Made by a program: the position numbers and the translations under genes. The notes under the pieces are model-generated. The model saw only the letters and a list, made by a program, of their open reading frames with translations, was not told the DNA's origin and searched no databases. Shown piece by piece: positions 38,911-46,310 of a stretch of DNA of 56,079 nucleotides. How positions within the stretch are numbered: position 1 is the stretch's first letter; every line of letters starts with the position of its first letter. Source of the DNA: Streptomyces globisporus (GTDB taxonomy: Bacteria > Actinomycetota > Actinomycetes > Streptomycetales > Streptomycetaceae); contig NZ_QWFA01000050.1 in assembly GCF_003501885.1 (NCBI RefSeq), positions 1 through 56,079 on the forward strand, written 5' to 3'.

Positions 38911-40254
38911 ATGGACACCCGCCCCGCGCTCGACCAGGGCCCGCTCGACGCCGTCGATCTGGCCGATCCGCTCCTGCACGCCCACCACGACCTGGGGCCG
39001 CTGTGGCGCCGCCTGCGGGACGAGGCGCCGGTGCACTGGCAGCCCGAGAACGACAGCCGTCCAGGGTTCTGGGTGATCAGTGGTCACGCGGACGTCGTCT
39101 CGGTGCTCAGCGACAGCGCGAGCTTCACCTCGGAGCGGGGAAACGTGCTGGACACCCTGCTCGCCGGCGGTGACTCGGCGGCCGGGAGGATGCTCGCCGT
39201 CACGGACGGGCAGCCGCACAAGGCGCTGCGCAGCGCCCTGCTGAAGCCGTTCTCGCCACGCTCCCTCGACGTGGTGGTCGAGAGCGTGCGGCGGGGTACC
39301 CGGCGGCTGGTCGAGGAGGCGGTGGAGCGGGGCGAGGTGGACTTCGCCGCCGACGTGGCCGCGCACATCCCGCTCGCCGCCATCTGCGACCTGCTCGGCG
39401 TGCCGCCCACCGACCGGCAGCACATCATCGAGCTCACCTCCTCCGCCCTGTCCACCGAGGACGGGCTCCCCGACGAGGAGGCCACCTGGGCGTCGCGCAA
39501 CGGGCTGCTGCTCTACTTCTCGGAGCTTGCCGCCGCCCGGCACGACAAACCGTACGACGATGTTGTCAGCCTGCTGGTGACCAAGGAGATCGACGGGCGG
39601 CCCCTCACGCACGAGGAGATCGTCTTCAACTGCTACAGCATCATCATGGGCGGTCACGAGACGACCCGCTTCTCGATGGTCGGCGGGCTCCAGGCGCTGA
39701 TGGAGCGGCCCGGCCAGTGGCGGGCCCTCAAGTCCGGTGAGGTGACGGTGGACTCGGCGGTCGAGGAGGTACTGCGCTGGACGAGCCCTGCCCTGCACAG
39801 CGGGCGGACCGCGACCCAGGACCTCTTCCTCGGCGACCAGTTCGTCGAGGAGGGCGACATCGTCACCACCTGGCTGGCCTCCGCCAACCGCGACGGCCGG
39901 GTCTTCGCCGAGCCCGACGAGTTCGACCTTGCGAGGACCCCCAACAAGCACCTGACGTTCGCCTACGGGCCCCACTTCTGCCTCGGCGCGTTCCTCGCCC
40001 GCGCCGAGCTGACGGCCCTCCTGGAGAGCCTGCGCGACCTGGTCGCGCAGGCTCGTCCGACAGGCCCGCCGACCTACGTGTACTCGAACTTCCTGAGCGG
40101 TCTCTCGTCCCAGCCGGTGAGCCTCACCGGAGAGCCGGCAGGGAGTCGAGCACCGCTGACATCGTCTGCCGGGGGTGGGTGCCCGGGAACGAGTGACCGC
40201 CGGGCAGCACCCGGGTCCGGTGCTCCGCCGGTGTGTACGCGGCCCACGGTCTGA
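38911..40254 (+). CDS. Cytochrome P450
   Basis: A 447-residue bacterial P450. The I-helix oxygen-binding motif is MGGHETTRFS, the K-helix ExxR is EEVLR, and the haem loop FAYGPHFCLGAFLAR carries the Cys ligand. It likely hydroxylates the peptide, a carrier-bound residue or the lipid. No ferredoxin gene is in the cluster, so it must borrow electrons from elsewhere. Homology ends around SLTGEPAG; the last ~40 residues are extra and overlap the 3' end of the opposing thioesterase gene by 131 nt. Confidence 0.92.
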   Translation: MDTRPALDQGPLDAVDLADPLLHAHHDLGPLWRRLRDEAPVHWQPENDSRPGFWVISGHADVVSVLSDSASFTSERGNVLDTLLAGGDSAAGRMLAVTDGQPHKALRSALLKPFSPRSLDVVVESVRRGTRRLVEEAVERGEVDFAADVAAHIPLAAICDLLGVPPTDRQHIIELTSSALSTEDGLPDEEATWASRNGLLLYFSELAAARHDKPYDDVVSLLVTKEIDGRPLTHEEIVFNCYSIIMGGHETTRFSMVGGLQALMERPGQWRALKSGEVTVDSAVEEVLRWTSPALHSGRTATQDLFLGDQFVEEGDIVTTWLASANRDGRVFAEPDEFDLARTPNKHLTFAYGPHFCLGAFLARAELTALLESLRDLVAQARPTGPPTYVYSNFLSGLSSQPVSLTGEPAGSRAPLTSSAGGGCPGTSDRRAAPGSGAPPVCTRPTV

Positions 40255-40888
40255 CCTGTGCCACCGGGGCCACCGTGTCGTCCTCGCCGGCCAAGGTGAA
40301 GAGCGGGCAGCTCACCGCGACCGGGTGCGGAATGACGTAGCCCTCGGCGAGGGCCAGGTCGCCCCGGACAGCCGTCAGCAGATCGCTCAGAAAGTCGGGG
40401 AAGGCCAGGAGTTCGCGCGGCAGCCCGCCGGTACTCAGCAGCCAGGCGATCAGCTCGTCGTCGGAGCCGGCCGAGATCGGCTCACGCATCAGGGGCAGAT
40501 GCGGCGCGCGGGACGCCGAGGCCAGCAGGGCGCTGGGCGGCCGCAGCCCCGCCCGCTCGATCCGCAGCGCCAGCTCGTACGCCACCACGGCTCCGAAGCT
40601 GTGGCCGAACAGGGCGTAGGGCAGGTTCAGTTCCGGCTCAAGGCCGTGGAGAAGGGCCTCGACCAGTGCGTCGAGATCGTCCGGTACGGGCTCGTCGATC
40701 CGCGAGCCGCGGCCCGGCAGCTCCACCGGCACCAGCTCCAGGTGCTCGGGGACGTAAGGTCGCCAGGCATGGAAGGCGCCCGCGCCACTGCCCGCAGGCG
40801 GAAGGCATATCAGCCTCAGGCGCGGGTTCCCGACGGTGAACCGGGCGCTGACCCAGTCGACTGCCGGCGTGCTGTCCGCTGTGCTCAT
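40124..40888 (-). CDS. Type II thioesterase (2)
   Basis: A 254-residue TEII with GHSFG nucleophile motif, acid in GEDDTVAP and His in PGGHSFPGTH; the N-terminal strand is RLRLICLPPAGSGAGAF. Function as for the first TEII, proof-reading of carrier proteins. I chose the ATG at 40888 (MSTADSTPAVDW) with GAGGAGG nine bases upstream; a longer frame adds unrelated sequence. It faces the P450 tail-to-tail with a 131-nt overlap and is divergent from the lipid carrier protein gene. No integrated thioesterase exists in any of the three synthetases, so one of the two TEIIs may take a more active part in release. Confidence 0.92.
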   Translation of the reverse strand: MSTADSTPAVDWVSARFTVGNPRLRLICLPPAGSGAGAFHAWRPYVPEHLELVPVELPGRGSRIDEPVPDDLDALVEALLHGLEPELNLPYALFGHSFGAVVAYELALRIERAGLRPPSALLASASRAPHLPLMREPISAGSDDELIAWLLSTGGLPRELLAFPDFLSDLLTAVRGDLALAEGYVIPHPVAVSCPLFTLAGEDDTVAPVAQVRPWAAYTPAEHRTRVLPGGHSFPGTHPRQTMSAVLDSLPALR

Positions 40889-40895
40889 GCCGGTC

Positions 40896-40940
40896 AGCCT
40901 CCTCGCCGAGCCCGGTTCCGGCAAGGCAGGCGGGCGGCAG
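40896..40940 (-). promoter_or_regulatory. Weak cluster promoter element of thioesterase 2
   Basis: On the minus strand: CTGCC, GCCCGC, CTGCCTTG (11-bp period), 20 bases, then GAGGCT. This is the least conserved of the eight copies; the message would start almost at the ATG. Confidence 0.3.
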
Positions 40941-41081
40941 CTTCGGCGGGGCGGCGGGTTCTCGGAGCGCTGTTCACGCCTCGACGGCCGGGCCGGGTCC
41001 ACCTCCTGGGGCCATGACGACTGGCGAGGCGTCATGATGCCCTGGACGGATGGTCGGCCGGGTTGCCCGACAGGCTTCTAG

Positions 41082-41138
41082 TTGCCGCGCGCTTGCCGGG
41101 CCCGTTGCCTGGGCCCGGTCATCGGCGGGTCCTAGCGT
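41082..41138 (+). promoter_or_regulatory. Cluster promoter element of the lipid carrier gene
   Basis: TTGCC at 41082, 41093 and 41105 (periods 11 and 12), the last extended to TTGCCTGG; 20 bases later TAGCGT at 41133 is a good -10 hexamer. A further TTGCC lies at 41063. The ATG at 41146 is 8 nt after the hexamer, which suggests a leaderless message. Confidence 0.55.
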
Positions 41139-41145
41139 CGACGGC

Positions 41146-41490
41146 ATGACTCACACTCCTGCCGCGATCGGCACCGAGGCCATCGCTCCCGTGGTGGTCG
41201 GTATGGTCCAGGTGGTCGCGCCTCGCAAGCTGGACCGGATCGATCTCGACCACCGGCTCGTCGGTGACCTCGGCTTCCACTCCTTGGTCCTCGCGGAGCT
41301 CGGCTACAACCTGGAGGATCTCTTCACCCTCCAGGCGCTGAACCCTGAGGCCGCCATGAAGCTGGAGCGGGTCAGTGATGTGATCGAGCTGGTCAGCGCC
41401 GAGGTGGTTGCGGGCCGGGCGGAACTGCCCGACGCGGAAGCCTTGGACGGCATGTTCAGCCGCTACGGCGTCGACAGCCCCCTGGTATGA
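41146..41490 (+). CDS. Free acyl carrier protein
   Basis: A 114-residue carrier protein. The phosphopantetheine site is GDLGFHSLVLAELGYNLEDLF, with FHS in place of the usual DS before the invariant Leu. The following gene overlaps by ATGA, which ties it to the acyl-CoA dehydrogenase. The likely role is to receive the fatty acyl group from the FAAL enzyme and present it to the dehydrogenase and to the starter C domain of NRPS-A. There is no Shine-Dalgarno before the ATG at 41146, in line with the leaderless promoter proposed. Confidence 0.88.
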   Translation: MTHTPAAIGTEAIAPVVVGMVQVVAPRKLDRIDLDHRLVGDLGFHSLVLAELGYNLEDLFTLQALNPEAAMKLERVSDVIELVSAEVVAGRAELPDAEALDGMFSRYGVDSPLV

Positions 41491-43235
41491 GCGGCCCCGC
41501 GGGCGAGCGCCCGGCCCACGCGCTGGTCGCCGATCTGGAGCGGACGCTCGGTGACCCGGCCGCCGAGAGCGGCCCCTTCAGCTTCGCCGAGATCGTGGCG
41601 CACGAGGAGAACGACAGTCTTCCACCAGGGGCGGTGGAGCTGCTCAGATCGTGGGGATTCTCCGGATACCTGGTGCCCGAGGACTTCGGCGGCCGGCTCC
41701 GGAACCTCGAAGACCTCTTCCTGCTCACGCGTACGCTCGCGCGCCGCAATCTGACGCTCGCGGTGATGTTCGGCTCCGCGCTCCTCGGGGTCAACTCGGT
41801 CTGGCTGTGGGGGAACGACGAGCAGCGCGCACGGGTCGCGGGTGCCCTCCTGGACGGAGAACTGGCCTGCTTCGCGGTTTCCGAACCCGACCACGGCAGC
41901 GATCTCGGCACCAACGAGACCGTGGCCGAGTCCGACGGTGACGATTTCCTCCTGACCGGAGAGAAGTGGCCCGTCGGCAACGCGACCCGGGGCCGCTTCG
42001 TCACCGTCTACGCCGCGATCGACGGTTCGCGGTCCTCCCTGCTGCTCCTTGACAAGGAGCAGATGGAGAAGGGCAGTTGGACCAACCACCCGTTCGTGAG
42101 GACGGTCGGGCTGCGCGGTCACGACCTCAGCGGGATCACCTTCGACCGCACCAGGGTGCCCGCCGGCGCACTCCTCGGGCGCGCCGGGTCCGGACTGGTC
42201 GGGATCCTTCAGGTGCTCCAGATCACCCGGACGGCGATCGGAGCACTGTCCATCGGCACCATGGACTCGGTGTTGCGGATCGCTCTGCGTCACGCGCGTG
42301 AGCGAGTGCTCTACGGACAGGAGATCTACCAGCTTCCGGTCATCCGGCGGCATCTGGTCCATGCCCATGTGGACCTGCTGATCGCGGAGTGCACGGCGCT
42401 GCCGGTGGCGCGTTCGCTCTCCATCGTGCCGTCCCGGCTCAGCCTGTGGTCGTCGGTGGTCAAATACCTCGTCCCGACCCTTGGCGAGGAGGTGGTGCAG
42501 GAGGCGGCCAGGGTTCTCGGAGCCCGGAGCTATCTGCGGGAAGGCGTGGCTTCCGGCGCGTTCCAGAAGCTCCAGCGCGACCATGCGATAGCGAGCATCT
42601 TCGAGGGGACCACGCACGTCAACCTCCACAGCATCGCCGCACAGCTTCCCGCGGTGGCGCGAGTGGCCGACCGTCCCGCCGTCGGCGGGGAAGGGGTGCT
42701 GCGGCAGCTCTTCGACTGGTCGGAGGACGCCCCGCAGTGGCATCCGTCGGGCAGGGCGCTGCGGCTGACCAACGCCAGTGAGGACGAGATCACCCGGGGC
42801 TGGGGTCCGGCGGCCGACGAGGCCCGCCGGATCGCGGAACGCGAACTCGCCGGTCCCGAGGGCGCCGCGCTCGTCAAGGTTCTCAGCGAGCTCTCCCGAC
42901 GCCGGACCGAGTTCTACACGCGGATCGCCGCCGAGGCGCCGGACGCCGCCTCCACGCACGGGCAGGATCAGGCCACCGAGCACAGCGTCCACCACGCGGC
43001 TGCCTCCTGCCTCTACACCTGGCTCTACTCGTTCGAGCGGGAGCGCGCGGAGCCGGGCGGCAGCGGATGGCTGGTGCTGGCGCTTCAGCGCTTGCTGCGG
43101 CGGCTCGACCACACGACCGAGCTGGAGGAGAGCTGCCTGCCGTGGCTGGAGGAGCTGATGCTGTCGAGCCTCGAAGGCCCGCGGCATTTCTCGCTCCAGA
43201 CGGTCAGGTCAGCTGCCGGGCCGGCGCAGGCATGA
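41487..43235 (+). CDS. Acyl-CoA/acyl-ACP dehydrogenase family flavoenzyme
   Basis: A 582-residue acyl-CoA dehydrogenase-type protein. Visible family stretches include GYLVPEDFGGRLRNLEDLFLL, CFAVSEPDHGSDLG, VRTVGLRGHDLSGITFD, and FEGTTHVN near the flavin. The extra C-terminal ~150 residues are longer than the short-chain family. Similar genes beside FAAL and ACP in lipopeptide clusters introduce an alpha,beta double bond into the acyl chain. The start overlaps the carrier gene (ATGA). In this family the catalytic Glu sits near FEGTT or in a helix further upstream; I could not place it. Confidence 0.88.
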   Translation: MSGPAGERPAHALVADLERTLGDPAAESGPFSFAEIVAHEENDSLPPGAVELLRSWGFSGYLVPEDFGGRLRNLEDLFLLTRTLARRNLTLAVMFGSALLGVNSVWLWGNDEQRARVAGALLDGELACFAVSEPDHGSDLGTNETVAESDGDDFLLTGEKWPVGNATRGRFVTVYAAIDGSRSSLLLLDKEQMEKGSWTNHPFVRTVGLRGHDLSGITFDRTRVPAGALLGRAGSGLVGILQVLQITRTAIGALSIGTMDSVLRIALRHARERVLYGQEIYQLPVIRRHLVHAHVDLLIAECTALPVARSLSIVPSRLSLWSSVVKYLVPTLGEEVVQEAARVLGARSYLREGVASGAFQKLQRDHAIASIFEGTTHVNLHSIAAQLPAVARVADRPAVGGEGVLRQLFDWSEDAPQWHPSGRALRLTNASEDEITRGWGPAADEARRIAERELAGPEGAALVKVLSELSRRRTEFYTRIAAEAPDAASTHGQDQATEHSVHHAAASCLYTWLYSFERERAEPGGSGWLVLALQRLLRRLDHTTELEESCLPWLEELMLSSLEGPRHFSLQTVRSAAGPAQA

Positions 43236-43275
43236 GCGGGCCGCGGTCCCCGGTGGCGCGTCAGATGGCCCGGCG

Positions 43276-44661
43276 TCAGGCGCTGCCCGCGAGTACAGGC
43301 CGGTCGCGGGCCTGCTCGGCGGACCGTCCGAGGTCCGTCGAGGCTTCCTCCTGTGTGACCCAATGGCGTACGAGTGCGTGGACCCCGTATCTGTACTGCT
43401 GCCCCCGATTGATCTGGACCAGTGAGACGTCGGCGAGTTCGGCCAGGAGGTGGGCGACGCGTGTGCTACCGAACCCCCCGCCCGCCTGGGCCGGGATCGC
43501 GTCCAGGGAGAACGTGCTGGGCAGCGAGGACAGCTCACGGAGCAACTCGCGATGAGGGGCGGGCAGCAGTTCGTAGCTCCACCGCACGCTGTCCGACAGC
43601 GTGCGGTGCCGCGACAGGTCACCGGCGTCGACATGTGCGAGCAGGTGGAAGAGCGTCCCGTCGTGCAGGAGGGTGGTGAGAGGGAGCGATCTGAGTCCTC
43701 GCGCGGCCACTTCTATCGCGAGTGGCATGCCGTCGAGGAGCCGGCAGAGCTGCTGCACCAGCGGCAGGCGGTTGCCCAGGTCGAGCGTCGGCAGACTGGC
43801 CCGTACCCGGCGCAGGAACAGCTCCACCGCGCTCGGGAGTTCGGTGTCCGAGCCGTCCCGTCGGTCGCACGAAAGCGGCTCGACCTCCCAGGTCTCGGCC
43901 GCGCCGACGGCCAGGGCGCGGCGCGAGGTCACGATGATCTGGAGCCCGGGGTGCTCGTCGAGGAGTTGCCGCGCGATCCGCGCCGTATGCTGCGAGACAT
44001 GCTCGGCGCTGTCCAGGACCAGGAGCCGCCGTCCGAGCCCGGCACCGCCCCGCACACCGCCTTCGTTGCTGCTGGTCAGGCGCCGCACTACACGCGTCAA
44101 CTCAGCTGCCGAGGCGGCGGGTTCCAGATGCTGGGGCGGGATGTCGTGCAGTTCGGCGACCGCCACGCCGCCCTGGAACAGCGGGCGCAGCCGGGACGCC
44201 GCTGCCAGGGCGATGCGGGTCTTGCCCACTCCGCCGGGTCCGGTGAGAACGATCAGCCGGCTGCGCTGCGCGGCGGAGAGGACGTGCCCCAGGTCGGCCT
44301 GGCGGCCCACCAACGCGTCGCCCAAGGGCCGGGGGCCCTGCCACGGCGGGAGTGCTGTCGGGTCGGATTGGAGGTCCGGGGACTGCCCGAGAGCCGGCCT
44401 GCGCCCGCTGTCCCAGGGCGTCGGCTCGGGGAACGCGGTGGCGGTGGCGCCGAGCGCGGTGAGCAGCAGGCTGACGGAGGTCCGACGTGGATTGGTGTTG
44501 GAGCCGGTTTCCAGATTGCGGATGGTCCGGACACTGACGCCGGAGCGGTCGGAGAGCTCCTCCTGCGTCCAGCCGGACAGTCTGCGTTGATTGACCAGGA
44601 AGTCGCGGAGCTGATGAATGTCTGTTCTGTCGAAAGAGTAGTGTTCCTTCAGAATCGGCAT
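43276..44661 (-). CDS. XRE-type HTH / NB-ARC ATPase transcriptional regulator
   Basis: A 461-residue regulator with an N-terminal XRE helix-turn-helix (LRDFLVNQRRLSGWTQEELSDRSGVSVRTIRNLE, residues ~17-52) joined to an NB-ARC ATPase: Walker A GPGGVGKT, Walker B LLVLDSAEHV, and GMPLAIEVAARGL for the GxP motif. The C-terminal ~110 residues look like a winged-helix end of the ATPase module; no TPR array is present, so it is shorter than AfsR- or MalT-type regulators. It is the only transcription factor in the cluster besides PadR and the natural candidate for reading the TTGCC direct-repeat promoters. It has no copy of that element at its own start. The ATG at 44661 is chosen over 72 nt of non-homologous upstream frame. 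Confidence 0.88.
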   Translation of the reverse strand: MPILKEHYSFDRTDIHQLRDFLVNQRRLSGWTQEELSDRSGVSVRTIRNLETGSNTNPRRTSVSLLLTALGATATAFPEPTPWDSGRRPALGQSPDLQSDPTALPPWQGPRPLGDALVGRQADLGHVLSAAQRSRLIVLTGPGGVGKTRIALAAASRLRPLFQGGVAVAELHDIPPQHLEPAASAAELTRVVRRLTSSNEGGVRGGAGLGRRLLVLDSAEHVSQHTARIARQLLDEHPGLQIIVTSRRALAVGAAETWEVEPLSCDRRDGSDTELPSAVELFLRRVRASLPTLDLGNRLPLVQQLCRLLDGMPLAIEVAARGLRSLPLTTLLHDGTLFHLLAHVDAGDLSRHRTLSDSVRWSYELLPAPHRELLRELSSLPSTFSLDAIPAQAGGGFGSTRVAHLLAELADVSLVQINRGQQYRYGVHALVRHWVTQEEASTDLGRSAEQARDRPVLAGSA

Positions 44662-45269
44662 GTAAGCCCCCCGTGAATTATTAACAGTGCCAGTCGTGCG
44701 CATCCGCGCGATGCGAAAATCCGGTCGCCGCATTCTTTATGAGAGCGGTGGTGCCGATAGGCGAGCCGTGGCGTTTGTAGCGCCGTGAGGTTCGCGTGTG
44801 CGCTGACGAGCGGCTCAGTGAAGCATCTCCTGCAATTACGGAGGACCCTACTCCAAGACCTCATCCGAGTGGGAGATGTGGAGGCGGCAGAAAATTCGGC
44901 TGAGCAGGACGGCTCGGACCGCTCCGGCTTTGACCAGCTGTGACTCGTCGGCAATCACACGGCCCACCGATGTACATGCTGAAATCATCAGCATGTGCCT
45001 ATTCGTTCCTTGTGGAGCACGTGCATGGGGAGGCGTGGGTACGGCAAGGGCATGCTTGCTCGTATCGCCTGCGCAGCGCCCGTCCAACACGTCGTCCTTC
45101 CGGGCGCCCGGACAAGAAACGCCGCACTCTTCCGAGGTCGATGGTGGCTACCGTCCCCGAAGGGGCGCTGACCGAGTCGACGAACGCTCATGACGGCTTG
45201 AAAGTACCGCATCGATGTGCTCTCGGACGGGCGAGATTGGCTTGAAATGACATTGCCGCATGGTGAAGA
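44662..45269. other. 608-bp gap upstream of the regulator
   Basis: I see no convincing gene here; short frames lack homology and base composition is less G/C-biased than the neighbours. It contains the palindrome at 44974-44996 and must hold the promoter of the regulator. Confidence 0.5.
44974..44996. promoter_or_regulatory. Perfect operator-like palindrome
   Basis: ACATGCTGA and TCAGCATGT around a 5-nt AATCA centre, a 9-bp perfect inverted repeat about 315 bp upstream of the regulator gene. AT-rich and short-armed, it looks like a dimer binding site rather than a terminator. Confidence 0.4.
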
Positions 45270-46022
45270 TCAGCTGTTCCGCCGGGTTGCTTGTTTCTGA
45301 TTGTCCCAATTTTTCCCTGCTTTCGACGCCAAATCGTCCAGGAGGTCGGACGACACATAGCTGGCCGAAAGTGCCACTACGCACAGGAGGAGGCCGGAAC
45401 ATGCCGCCCAGCGGCCGGTGAACCCAGCTGGGCCGCGGGATGAAATGGGTGTTTCAGGCGTCGGGGGAACTGCGAGGAACGTGCCGTCGGGCCGCAGTCG
45501 AACAGTGAAGTCCCGAAAGCCGAAACGGGTTCCCGTCCACGGCGAGAGCGCCTTGTAGGAAGCCTCTTTGGCGCAGAAGAGCAGACGGTCCAGTGGCAGA
45601 CCGGCGGCCGAGGGAAAGTCCTGCCGGAGCCAGCTCGCTTCGACGTCCGAAACGATCCGCTCCGCCATAAAGGGGGAGAGGGGCTCCCGCGGTTCCGCGT
45701 CGATGCCCAGAGCCGCGAAGTCCTTGGTCAGCGCGACAGCGGCCGCGCGATAGTTCCGGCAATGGGTCATGCTCCCCACGACCCCCGCGGGCCAACCGGG
45801 TGCGCCCAGGGGGCCGGGCACCAAGGGCGCCGGGTCCACCCCAAGGGCGGTCAGTGCCGCACGGGCGCACCCCCGCACCGTGGTGAACTCCTTGCGCCGC
45901 TCGTCGAGCACCCCTTCCACCACCGCCTGTTCGGTGGCGAAGAGGGTGACGGCGCCGTCCGGGCCGTCGTCGTCGAATGCCTCCCGTGCTCGCACCTCGG
46001 TGGGCACCACCTCAGCGATCAC
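45270..46022 (-). CDS. 4'-phosphopantetheinyl transferase (EntD-like)
   Basis: A 250-residue PPTase, which moves phosphopantetheine from CoA to the serine of carrier domains and activates all T domains and ACPs of the cluster. Motifs: GSMTHCRNYRAAAVAL, GIDAEPREPL and FCAKEASYKAL, the Mg-binding and catalytic signature. The start is GTG at 46022, with AGGAGG seven bases upstream. Homology ends near CVVALSA; the last ~30 residues (SSDLLDDLASKAGKNW onward) form an unusual polar tail that reads into less G/C-rich DNA. Confidence 0.93.
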   Translation of the reverse strand: MIAEVVPTEVRAREAFDDDGPDGAVTLFATEQAVVEGVLDERRKEFTTVRGCARAALTALGVDPAPLVPGPLGAPGWPAGVVGSMTHCRNYRAAAVALTKDFAALGIDAEPREPLSPFMAERIVSDVEASWLRQDFPSAAGLPLDRLLFCAKEASYKALSPWTGTRFGFRDFTVRLRPDGTFLAVPPTPETPISSRGPAGFTGRWAACSGLLLCVVALSASYVSSDLLDDLASKAGKNWDNQKQATRRNS

Positions 46023-46200
46023 GCCTCGCCTCCTCCTGCTGGACAACGGGTTACGCGGGCGTCGCGATTCTTCCGGTAGCGGTGCGCCGGTCCTGCGTCG
46101 GGGGTTCGATCCGGTGGCGGGGCGGGCCGGATCCGCGCCGGGACCATCGAGGTGTACGACCGTGGTCCGGTCGATCGAGCGGCAATTCCCGCCCCGTGAG

Positions 46201-46246
46201 TTGCCGGTGCGCTGCCTGGCCCGGCCTGTTCTCCATCGACCAGCAT
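46201..46246 (+). promoter_or_regulatory. Cluster promoter element of the exporter operon
   Basis: TTGCC at 46201, GGTGCG, CTGCCTGG at 46212 (11-bp period), 21 bases, then CAGCAT at 46241; the MFS gene starts at 46311. The -10-like hexamer and its spacing equal those of NRPS-A and NRPS-C. No copy faces the PPTase gene. Confidence 0.55.
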
Positions 46247-46310
46247 GCATCGCAGGTCGGCGGCATACGCCCGGACGAGCGTGGAGACAAAGGACAGGGG
46301 ACGACTAGCC

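Noticed and set aside
44662..45269. Short frames in the regulator's upstream gap as small genes
   Set aside because: No ribosome-binding site plus homology combination, and no G/C third-position bias; left as non-coding.
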